Assembly (NCBI GenBank): GCA_027563935.2
Contig: CM050454.1
Location: forward strand, 22,379,501 to 22,443,500
Direction of reading: 5' to 3'
DNA from: Costus lasius
Lineage: Eukaryota > Streptophyta > Magnoliopsida > Zingiberales > Costaceae
Length of the DNA: 64,000 nt
Of this stretch, positions 55,370 through 64,000 are shown in pieces. Position 1 is the first letter of the stretch; each line of letters begins with the position of its first letter. The notes under the pieces were generated by a model. The model was not told the DNA's origin, ran no database searches, and saw only the letters and a program-made list of their open reading frames with translations. The translations under genes and the position numbers were made by a program.

Positions 55370-55690
55370 AGCTGCTAACGATGCCGCTCGCCCTTGCCTC
55401 GGCAAACAACATCGCCTGCCGCCTCACAGATGCCATTACTTGCCTCCTCACAGATGTCGTTGCTCGCCTCCTCGCAGACGATGTCGCTCGCCCTCACAAA
55501 CGTTGCCTCTCGCTGCTTGCCCTCGCAGACGCTGGAGCTACTGACGATGCCACTCGCCCTCGCCTCACAGACCGCCTTGCAGATGCCGTCGCTCACCGCC
55601 TTGTAGACGCCATTGCTCGCTGCCTCCGCAGACTACGCCGACACCTACTCGCCGCTCACCCTCACAGACGATGTCGACGCCTCTCACTGA
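55370..55690. repeat. GC-rich minisatellite (~24-27 bp units)
   Basis: Units such as GCCTCCTCACAGATGTCGTT and GCCTCCTCGCAGACGATGTC alternate through the region. All three frames stay open on the plus strand because the unit lacks stops. Confidence 0.7.
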
Positions 55691-55744
55691 TACTAAGTAT
55701 TAGGGCATAGTTCCTCAATGTTGCACCATTCAGATTTCTCCTTG

Positions 55745-56195
55745 GTCAATGCCAAATATTCATCAACTTAAATATGAAAAGTAGATAAATATTACTTGTC
55801 CTTTATAAGCCAAATATTTATCGAATGACACATATTTATTCACATGCCCTTCATAGGCCAAATATCTATCATATCAAATATAAGAATATTCACAAGCCCT
55901 CAAAAAGTAGGATATTCACTAAGTCCAAATATTCACAAGCCCTCAAAGGCAGGATATTTATTCAAACCCAAGCATCCACAAGCCCTCAAAGGTAAGATAT
56001 TCATCAAGTTCTGATATACACAAGTCCTCAAAAGATAGGATATTCTCTAAATCTAAATTTCCACATGATCTCAAGTAGCAGGATATTCACGAGCCCTCAA
56101 AAGGCAGGATATTCTTCAAATTAAATATCTACAAGCTCTCAAAGACAAGCACCAAGTTCAAATATTCAAAAGCCCTCAAAAGTCAAGATAAAACT
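55745..56195. repeat. AT-rich minisatellite (~40-bp units)
   Basis: Diverged units built on CACAAGCCCTCAAAGGCAGG followed by ATATTCA, about ten copies, with irregular spacing. Confidence 0.75.
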
Positions 56196-56341
56196 AACAT
56201 TAAAGAACAAATCTTTTGGCTTCATATATAAAACTAACATCAATATTAATATTAACATTAATGCAAAAGCTAGAGAAGTATAGCTCCTGAATAGCAAACA
56301 ATAAACAAACCTCACATAGTGATCAAGTTTATAGTCATTGG

Positions 56342-56455
56342 GGTCTTGGGGTGTTAGTTAGATTCATTGGTAAGAATTTTTATTGTTAATAACAAGGTTT
56401 TGGGGGTCAAACCTTGCTCTCATTACTTAACTTGCCTATGTCAAAAAAAACAAAA
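56342..56455 (+). mobile_element. tRNA-derived SINE with a 14-bp target-site duplication
   Basis: A short element of about 114 bp ending in an A-rich tail (AAAAAAAACAAAA). An A-box-like TTAGTTAGATTCATTGG lies at 56354-56370 and a B-box-like GGGTCAAACCTT at 56404-56415, about 50 bp apart as in tRNA-derived RNA polymerase III promoters. The identical 14-mer TTTATAGTCATTGG occurs on both sides (56328-56341 and 56456-56469), which is the LINE-type target duplication. There is no coding capacity; mobilisation would need a LINE enzyme. Confidence 0.85.
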
Positions 56456-56469
56456 TTTATAGTCATTGG

Positions 56470-57440
56470 CCACATTTAAAACCATTTTTAAAACAAACAA
56501 CACAACAACACACAACATATAAGATCTATTCTTATTGTGAATCTCAAGAGGGACCACTAAATCGTCAAGTTGCTTGATAAATTCCTCATGTAAGTTAATA
56601 ATAGCTGCTTGATAAAATCTAATATTTCTAGGAGTACGATGGTAAAAAAAACTAGAATTTTTATTATCATTTGACTAGATCTGTGCCTCATAGAATCTCA
56701 CATAAATGTAAATGTAAATGCAAAAAGACATTCCTGTCTATTCTTAAAATATTATGACAATAAAGATTAGAACTAGTTAATTTTTTTTAAAAATCCTTTT
56801 CAATCCTTATATGCATTACTCTCCACTAATGGCTTGTCCATGAGTGAAATATAAAAAGGACAATGTGGTGCAATTGTGCAACACAACATCTTGTTATAGC
56901 TACAATTTGACAATGTCTACGGTGGAGGTTACGCAATTGTATAAATCTCTAATCATTATTACTCGTTGGAGGCATAATTAGAAAACCTATCAATGAAAAG
57001 TTTGCTCAAGATCAACACTACTACTATTCAAGATATTTTTGTAAGTGTTGAAGAAGAGGTGAAGCCTAAAAATTGAAAGCAACAATATAAGATGGATACT
57101 ATTTAATGGAAAAGCTACGTAATAGGATTGAAATAGTGAAATTGATTTTAAAAATAAAAGATAGTTGAAGTTTGTAGTAGGAACAACAATTAAGAATTGT
57201 TCCAGCAGTCACAAAAGTAAATTACAAACATTGATGACTATAAATCTGCAAATTGTAAGTGCAAAGCATTAAAGTTTGAACCTTTTAGAATTCTTTGACT
57301 TCTCCGAAGGAATAGAATTAAAATAGATATAGTTGTTTGAATCTACTGATCAACTATTCGAAAAAGTTTGACCTTATGTTTTTACACATAATTCCTGTAG
57401 GTTACTATAGCTGCTACAGCGCTTGGGTTCATAACATTTG
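56470..57440. other. AT-rich spacer
   Basis: Nothing supported. Confidence 0.4.
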
Positions 57441-57509
57441 TACATTTATGTATATGTTATATATGCGCCTATGAAGTACTTATACGTGTGATCATGAGGG
57501 AATGTGTAT

Positions 57510-57580
57510 TTATACAAATATATATATAAGTGTAGGTATGAATGTATATATATATGTTTACAAATGTATGTATGTACTTT
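57510..57580. repeat. TA-rich microsatellite
   Basis: ATATATATATAAG, GTATATATATATATG and TGTATGTATGTAC runs. Confidence 0.7.
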
Positions 57581-58776
57581 ATAATAATATAACAAGATCC
57601 TAATCAAATGACCAACAAAAAAGCTCAACATCAAGCTATACCAAAATCATGCAAAAATCAAACTACAAATTTATTCTGCTTATTCTAAAGAAATAAATAA
57701 AATCCAAATTGATCTTGTGAGTTAGGGCAAGCAAGGGCGGCGGCAACAACTAGCAATGGCAATGGCCGGAGTCGAAGACAATTGAATGATGAGCGTGAGC
57801 AACTAAGGAGAGGAAGAAAAAATGGGAGAGACGGGAAGGAGTTTACAGCGGTGGCGACAATGGGGATGATGGCAAAAGAGGCAGCAAGCGTGAGCACAAG
57901 GAAGAAAAAAAGGTCTGGAGGGAGTGAGAGTAGAGGAAAAAAGGGCTCGCGTGCGTTTTCTACCCGATTTGGACGGATAGGAAAAAGAAGGAAAACAAGT
58001 GGCTTTTCCTTCTCACTTTTCATCCTTTATTTTATTTCCCTTCTAAAATATGAGGGAAATGATGTTTTCCATGCTTTCCTTCTTCCCTCGTTGAGGATGA
58101 TAATGAGATGGAGGTTCTCAGTTCTGGCTCTAGACCTTAGGTGACAATGTAGCGATAAAGCCGTGAAAGGATCTTTAGATGAGGGAAGTGAAAACGTATG
58201 CGTAGGGAAAATCGAGCGAGAAAGCAATATTGAAATTCTATCAAGATGTGTGTTCAAGCAGCACCGTATAACGACGAAATCAACAACACAACTACTAAAA
58301 CCAACTTGCACTGACCTCAAGCAAGTAAGCCAATTTTTGCCCTTAGCATCCACATTAGGGCAATCACAAGGTCCAACGAACAACTCAGTGTCTTAGCCCT
58401 GAACACAGGAGAACAAACAACACCTCCCTTGCTTTCAGCATTCGGACTAGCAAGGGGTTACATTGAAAAATGTGAATTGAGATGCAAATATAGAAACAAG
58501 AGTTAACCCTGATGAGCACTAGGTGCAATTTAATTCCTTCAAGAACTAGAAGTTACAAGTTCGGGGTCTTTGCCTCTAGCAACAAGCTCTCGCAACTCTC
58601 CAAAGTGAGCTTCCTCTCTAAGCAAGCTGAGTTCTTTACTTACCAAGCCTTCCTTTTATAAGTTTAAGGGGTTGAGGCTCACAATACACACATGATAAGG
58701 TGGTTAGAATATTCTAACTACCTTAACAACTTAAAAGCTAAAAAGTTAAAAACAAAATTAAATCTTAAAAACTAAA
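57581..58776. other. Unassigned region left of the second family 1 solo LTR
   Basis: 57690-58150 has a purine-rich stretch giving overlapping open frames on both strands without a protein match. 58560-58700 contains a TATA-like CCTTTTATAAG and resembles LTR/UTR sequence. It may be the left part of a larger element interrupted by 58777-60662. Confidence 0.35.
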
Positions 58777-60662
58777 TGTTGGGAAACCCCGGGGATATTT
58801 TAAAATTTTACAAGATATTACAGAAACACAGCGGAAGCATATCCCCGAAATAGACCTATCCCAAAAACCCGATGGATCGATTCAAGCGAGGGGGTCGACA
58901 CAGTGAGTGAGAGATAATATCTCAAAGCAATTGATGGAGAAAATGATGTAGGCGCCCAAGTGTTCACCCTCTGCAGTCTCGCACACAACCGATGCTTGAG
59001 TTCTCTTCTTCCACACCCGATGCTAGCCTTGGGAAGAAGATCCATGCCAAGGGAGAGTCCTCCAATCCACTTGTGCTACCACCAAGGAGGGATGCGCCAA
59101 GGAGGAAGAAGGAAGAAGGAAGAAGGAAGAAGAAAAACCATGAAGCCAAAGCCTTACTTGCGCTAAGAGGAGGAAGAAGGATGATGCTTGCGGCCTTGAT
59201 GGAAGAAGAAGATGCTCCAAGGATCCTAGCTTGCGCCCCCTTTAGTCTCCATGCCTCCAAGGATTAGTGCAAGAGGAGGGTCGGCTAGGGCTTGTTTTAT
59301 AGGAGTAAAGGGCGGTTAGGGTTAATTCGAAGGTGTAGGTGATTAGGGCTTTGATTAAGGGATTTATCCAATCAATTATATCAATCAAATCCTTAATCCC
59401 ATATGCGCCTAAGCCTTGCCTAAGCAAGCTCATGCCATATGCACCCATATCATTCCATATGAGGCAATATTTCCATCAATGCATCAAGACCTAGTCAAAG
59501 CATGTAGATAGTTTGCCTAATATGTCATAGACTCAAATCCCAATTAAATTAGGACTCTAATTATGTAAATAATCAGCCCACATGTGCCTGTCACAGTCCA
59601 ATTAATATCTCAAGGGATCAAATCAAAATCCAATCTCAATCTATCACTTGGAAGACACCAAATATGTCATAGGCGCCAATCCTAGTCCAACTAGGAGACC
59701 ATAGGCGCCTATCCCATTAATTCATCCCTATTATACCCTTTTATCCTCTTATCTCTTCATTACAACTTATTAGCAAGCCTCATTGGGTAATGGGCCTAAC
59801 CCAAACATCATTATGCATGTTAACCAAGCCATTGGATCCATTCCAATGTAACCCAAGGTCAAATAAGGCTAACCATGGTTAATTTTGGTTAATATGCTAA
59901 AAATAAAGTTTGGCTCTAATAAGTCTCTTCCATCTCATCAGGCCCATTGGCACTGATGAAATCTCCCAAATAAATCCGAGTTATGAAATAACTCGATCCG
60001 AAGGCTATTTGATCAATATGAAAACTCAAGCATAAAAGTGTGCGACCCTATAGGTTCCTCTGATGTTGGCAGTGATGAATAAAGGTCATCACAAGCAGTG
60101 AGTGACACCTAGCAGTGCATCGTTGCTACATAAGTCTTTGGAATGGATATCGACATCGACATTCCCACCATTGCAATAAGGTACCAATGCATTATAGTCC
60201 TTTTGCCAAACTGATATCCGATTGGACAAGTGTGTCACCACTTGCTTTTACCCAATCTCATGGTCATGATTAAATCAGGTTCTCACCTGGGTATGGTTAT
60301 ACACTTTCAGTCATAGAACCATAGGGGGGGCCCCATGGATATCAAGCTTCCCTTAGCAAGGGGCAAATCCTGTATCTGTTCATTGACCTTCTCATATGGG
60401 TCGTGACATGTTCAATGACAACTGTTATGACCTCCCAACTACGGTGAGGTGTTAGGTTGTATCAAAGTATGTCCCTAACCATATAGAAAAGTCAATGACC
60501 TCAAGTCAAAGGATCAATACATCTCCTGTCACTTGTGAGGTTAACTCATGACACCAAGTTAGAGCCTCACAGTAGGTAGATCTAGTATGATATCTAAGAA
60601 ATATCAATGTCAAGTAGTACAAAAGATAGACCAAAACTAGGTCTTAGGCATAAACACCAACA
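58777..60662 (-). mobile_element. Solo LTR of family 1, TSD CTAAA/ATAAA
   Basis: Plus-strand ends TGTTGGGAAACCCC and AACACCAACA. It is collinear with 3110-5060 but more diverged, with a deletion near 60580 where the family reads on to CCAGTATATCCTCC. Flanks are CTAAA (58772-58776) and ATAAA (60663-60667), four of five bases matching. A TATA-like TTTTATAGGAG is at 59293-59303. No internal region is present. Confidence 0.85.
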
Positions 60663-61320
60663 ATAAAGTAGTCTGCACAAGCCTTAACTAGGCTAGCGCT
60701 TGGGCTAGGCTTCGTTGGCCGGATGGGCAATCTACTCCATCTTCGAGCATGCCGCGATGAAATAGCAAAACTGGTTGATGGTCAGTTGATTCATGGTGGT
60801 GTTGGCAGACTCTTGCATCGAGTTAGATAGTAGGTTGTTGTTCCATGTGAGGTGTGGTTCTTTAATCCACCATAGGGTTTGAATGGGCTCCATATCAACA
60901 CTCTAGAGGCATGCTAGGATGTTGGGATTATCGAAGGACCTTCGAAATTTACTATTATGGCCTTTCTGGGTCCATCACGGGTAGGCCTTGATGAGGTTCA
61001 CGGTTGTGACGGAAAGTCACTAAATCCACAAAACACTTCATGGGCAGGCCGTGATCCTAGTTATGGTTGTGATCGGCCGTTATAGACAGGCCATGATGGA
61101 AATTCGCCAAATCCATAGAATGATTCATAAGTAAGCCTTGATCAGGTTCACAACTGTGATTGGCCATCACGGGCAGGCCATGATGAGGTTCACAGCCGTG
61201 TTGGCTTTCAGACTATTCTCCAAACTCTACAGAATGCTTCACGGCTAGGTCATGATCTTAGTCACAGTTGTGATCGGCCGTCACAAGTAGGCATGATGAG
61301 CAAAAAAATTTTTTTGGGGG
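60663..61320. other. Region with CACGG/GGCC motif array, possibly part of an LTR
   Basis: 60970-61290 repeats ATCACGGGCAGGCC(A/G)TGATGA and GGTTCACGG(C/T)(C/T)GTGA phrases six or more times, as in 20990-21370. There is no gene. Confidence 0.45.
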
Positions 61321-61349
61321 GAAATGTCTTTTGTTGCATCACTCTTAAG

Positions 61350-61830
61350 AAACAATATGTAAGTATTTATTTATCTCCACCTAGTTATAAATATTCATCT
61401 CCATAATTTTATAAATATTTGCTTGAATATCAAATCTATAGATATTGACTTGATATCAGTAGATGAATATTTGCTTCACCTAGCTATAAATATTCTCTTG
61501 GTTATTTATCTCCATAATTTTATAGATTTTCGCTTGAATATTAAATATATGAATATTCACTTATATATCAAAATATTTATCTCCTTCTATCTATAAATAT
61601 TTGCTTAGATATTTATGCTAAATATTTGCTTGAACATTCTTCCTTTGATATTCACTTGAATATTTATTTTTCCATATTTGCTAGAATATTGATTCGATTG
61701 AACATCAAAAATCTGCTTGGATATTAATTTCTCTATAACAAATTGATAAATATTTACTTAGATATTTACTGTTTATCTACTTAAGTATTTATCTGTTCAC
61801 TTGAAAATTTCTCTCCACAAGTGTCTTTTC
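61350..61830. repeat. AT-rich degenerate tandem repeat
   Basis: Units built on TATAAATATTTGCTTGAATAT and TTATCTCCATAATTTTATAG, period irregular at about 30-110 bp. Confidence 0.6.
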
Positions 61831-62660
61831 ATATCAAAATGATAAATAGTCACATGGACAACTTCCTACTATGCATGGATTCAATCTCAAAGTTTACACA
61901 TGGCTATCATAGGATCATAGCATTATCATAGATATCGTGGTGTATCATGGAATCAACAATCATCGCAGAAAGATCATTAAAATATTGCAATATCATTTAT
62001 GCAAAATACTTGAATCAGACTCAATGTATAATAATAGAAGCATTACATAATCACACTGTCATAATCCAGACAAGAATATCCCAAAAAAAAATATCATCAC
62101 AACAACATATCACAATAGCATGACAAATATATAAAATATCTCAATAGTATTATAAAACCAATTCGCAGAAGTGTCATCAAAAAATGTCGCATCCACACAT
62201 AAAAATTTACTACTACAAAGAGTAGCAACACAATCAAATCATAGTGTCAAGTACCATAGCATCACAACATGAATAAAATATCATAAAAATGTCATGAAAC
62301 CACCACAGTACCAGTACAAAAGAGTATCAGTAGCAAAATAGAACATCATAGCAGTAAATAATAGCTTAAAAAAGTATTACAATAGAGATTACCAAATCAT
62401 TAGCAGAGTAGTATATCCATATCATCAGATTTTCAGCACATCCGCATATCCCAAAATCATCAGCATGTATGATGAAGTCATCAGCAGAGTAATCCTCATA
62501 TCAAAGTGTCATAGTATCACCACAGCATCATCATCACAAAATTAGAATCAAATAGAGCATAGCTATTATCACAATATAGTCAAAATACCACAATCATGTA
62601 TAACAGACATAGCAAAAGTCAGAGTAAGTCAAAATATAATTCGAAATGAATAGTTAGAAG
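61831..62660. other. AT-rich region of repeated ATCATAG/ATCACAA words
   Basis: Dense short words (ATCATAGCA, TATCACAA, AATATCATAA) without a clear period. No gene. Confidence 0.45.
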
Positions 62661-62778
62661 ACTGTGCTTTAGAAGGAACAAGCATAAGAATTATTCCCTC
62701 CCCACATAAAAATTTGCATAGTCCTATATGCAATCAATGTGTCGTGAGAGAGTGGGGGGAAATAAGAGAAAGTAATAC

Positions 62779-62979
62779 TCACTTCTTCCTCTTAAGCTTA
62801 AAGTCCTCATCATTAGAGTTCATTTCAGTACCTTCCTTCTGGGGGTCATCATCATCATCATCACCATCTTCCCAAATCTCATAATCTCTGAATGATAACA
62901 ATGCTACAATAGAAATAGGGGGATCCTTCTCGCTAGATATAGGATATAGTATCAAAATATTTCTGTCTCGCTCAGTCAT
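62779..62979 (-). CDS. Short acidic ORF of element D, possible ORF3 tail
   Basis: 66 codons with an Asp/Glu-rich stretch (WEDGDDDDDDPQKEG) and a basic end (KLKRKK). ORF3 of element A also ends in an Asp/Glu-rich tail, and this ORF lies at the same place after the post-pol motif. There is no other similarity, so the link is only positional. Confidence 0.3.
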   Translation of the reverse strand: MTERDRNILILYPISSEKDPPISIVALLSFRDYEIWEDGDDDDDDPQKEGTEMNSNDEDFKLKRKK

Positions 62980-63208
62980 GTGAGTTTATGGTTGCAGAAT
63001 GCAACAATTATGAAATTTTTCATCATGGCCATAGCATCGGACATGGACAAGATCATCAACATTCTAACACAAAACAAAATAAACTATCAAACTTCATAAT
63101 CAAAAGACTAAATAAATAAAACACACAATACAAAAGTGAATAAAGTAGAAAAGACTTGGGTTGCCTCCCAAGAAGCGCTTGTTTACGGTCATTAGCTCGA
63201 CTGTAGTG

Positions 63209-64000
63209 TTATTCATAGATTAGAATGTATATGTAAGCAACAAGGAATGCATACCTTAAAGCATCAGAAAATGATTTCAAGTCTATTTTTCCTTCATTAG
63301 TTACCTTGGTTGCTTCCCTATGCAAATTTTCAAATTGTACCTTCTTTAGGATGACCGGTTCAGTTGAATCAAGGAGTATAGCAAAAGATTGAGATTTTTC
63401 ATTGTCCTTCACCTTCTCTTCAGCTGCAAAATAGATTTCTATAGGATCCACAAGAAATTCGTCAATCATAGCATGGTTAACTACTTCCTCAACAACATCA
63501 TCATTATAGCAAGACCCTACAAAATAAGGTATATCCTCAAGTGGTTTCACATGTTCTATCTCCTCTTTTGATTGTTCAGGTTGAAGTATCTCAGGAGATC
63601 TAATCTTAGTGTCTTGTGCATGCATCCTAGGCTCCTCAAGTTGTTTCCCATTGCAAGTTATATTTGTATTATAACATTCACTCGGGTTTATCTCAGGTTG
63701 AGATGAGAGTTTACTAGAGGCTGTTATAGAGATGCTAGCTTGATTAGCCAACTGGGTTTCCAACATCTTATTGTGGGCCTCGAAAGCATCTAGTCTAGAT
63801 GTTAGTTGCCTAATGCCTTCACTAACACTCTCAATTTTCTTGGTTTGTGCAGCCAAAGTCTCTAGTTATGACTCTAGGTTAGACTTTTGAGGTGACATAA
63901 ACTGTCTTGGTTGAAATTCAGGAGGTTGCCTATAGCTAGGTTGGAGAACTGGGCTAGGATTGTTCTCATCAAAAAAATTTTGATTGTTCCACCCACTTGG
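63209..64000 (-). pseudogene. Athila-type gag C-terminus fused to the pre-RT linker (element D)
   Basis: 63856 to 63209 is open. The first part, LTSRLDAFEAHNKMLETQLA, matches the gag C-terminal helix of B (LTSRVDALATHNKMLESQIA). The sequence up to 64000 continues gag with one stop. After the gag linker (about residue 95), where A and B have the protease, it passes straight into a post-protease linker (DEFLVDPIEIYFAAEE...) and then LRYAFL, which in A is the start of the RT region (LRYEFL). It then ends. So protease, RT, RNaseH and integrase are all absent while one reading frame is kept. Confidence 0.65.

Larger units (their letters stand above)
62661..64000 (-). mobile_element. Athila-like derivative D (3' part), minus strand, cut by the window edge
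   Basis: Right to left: gag C-terminal region with the protease and polymerase missing (63209-64000), the post-pol motif (63150-63205), a short acidic ORF (62779-62979), and a purine-rich GTGGGGAGGGAATAA on the minus strand near 62690-62706. This is the gene order of elements A and B with domains removed. The 5' LTR and PBS would lie beyond 64000. The 3' LTR was not delimited. Confidence 0.65.

Noticed and set aside
55745..56195. Possible CRISPR-like repeat array
   Set aside because: Units diverge, spacing is irregular, there are no unique spacers of constant length, and the context is a plant genome; it is a minisatellite.
56342..56455. tRNA gene
   Set aside because: A- and B-box-like words are present, but no cloverleaf with paired acceptor arms can be formed, and the A-rich tail plus 14-bp duplication fit a SINE.
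57782..58144. 120-codon plus-strand frame rich in K, R, S and F
   Set aside because: An overlapping minus-strand frame of similar length, purine-rich low complexity and no recognisable domain; judged accidental.

Overview
This is a retrotransposon-dense, gene-poor stretch of a flowering-plant nuclear genome. The evidence is plant-type Ty3/gypsy (Athila-like) and Ty1/copia elements with tRNA-iMet-type and GGCGCC-type primer binding sites, a tRNA-derived SINE, a MITE-like element, and fragments of two plant genes (a FAR1-related gene and glutamate-cysteine ligase). No intact host gene was found. The species cannot be named from the sequence.

Layout. 1-5060: minus-strand non-autonomous element of 'LTR family 1' (3' LTR cut by the window edge, copia-like gag relic, PBS, 5' LTR). 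It sits in the 5' LTR of a plus-strand gag-only element (5061-12041, 'LTR family 2'), whose leader also holds a solo LTR (6162-7890, TSD CTTTC). 12042-14859: an island with a FAR1-related pseudogene (12428-13486) followed by three exons of a glutamate-cysteine ligase (GSH1) gene with splice sites kept (13908-14302). 14860-20415: minus-strand Athila-like element 'B' with 5' LTR, PBS, gag and protease but no RT/RNaseH/integrase. 20416-21480: unassigned, rich in CACGGCC-type motifs. About 21480-25452: decayed minus-strand copia element 'Copia-1', truncated at its 5' side. 25453-41497: plus-strand Athila-like element 'A' with gag, PR, RT, RNaseH, INT and an Athila ORF3. It is interrupted by a solo LTR of family B (35356-36831) and another Athila-type solo LTR (40110-41486). 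41498-45147: AT-rich spacer with an orphan ORF and a MITE-like element. 45148-53255: complete but inactivated copia element 'Copia-2' (minus, TSD AAAAG) with a family 1 solo LTR (46469-48313, TSD CCTTC) in its RNaseH domain. 53256-58776: spacer with minisatellites and a SINE flanked by a 14-bp TSD. 58777-60662: another family 1 solo LTR. 60663-64000: motif arrays, AT-rich repeats and the gag end of a minus-strand Athila-like derivative 'D' that lost protease and polymerase.

How the parts relate. The elements are nested: family 1 inserted into family 2 and into Copia-2, and two Athila-type LTRs inserted into element A. Five solo LTRs against one structurally complete element point to frequent LTR-LTR recombination. 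The PBS-bearing elements would need a reverse transcriptase supplied in trans: family 1, family 2, B and D carry gag sequence but no polymerase. Every coding region seen has stops, frameshifts or deletions. The observation most worth following is the chimeric FAR1/GSH1 island, which resembles transposon-mediated gene-fragment capture. I found no evidence of a wholly new molecular system.
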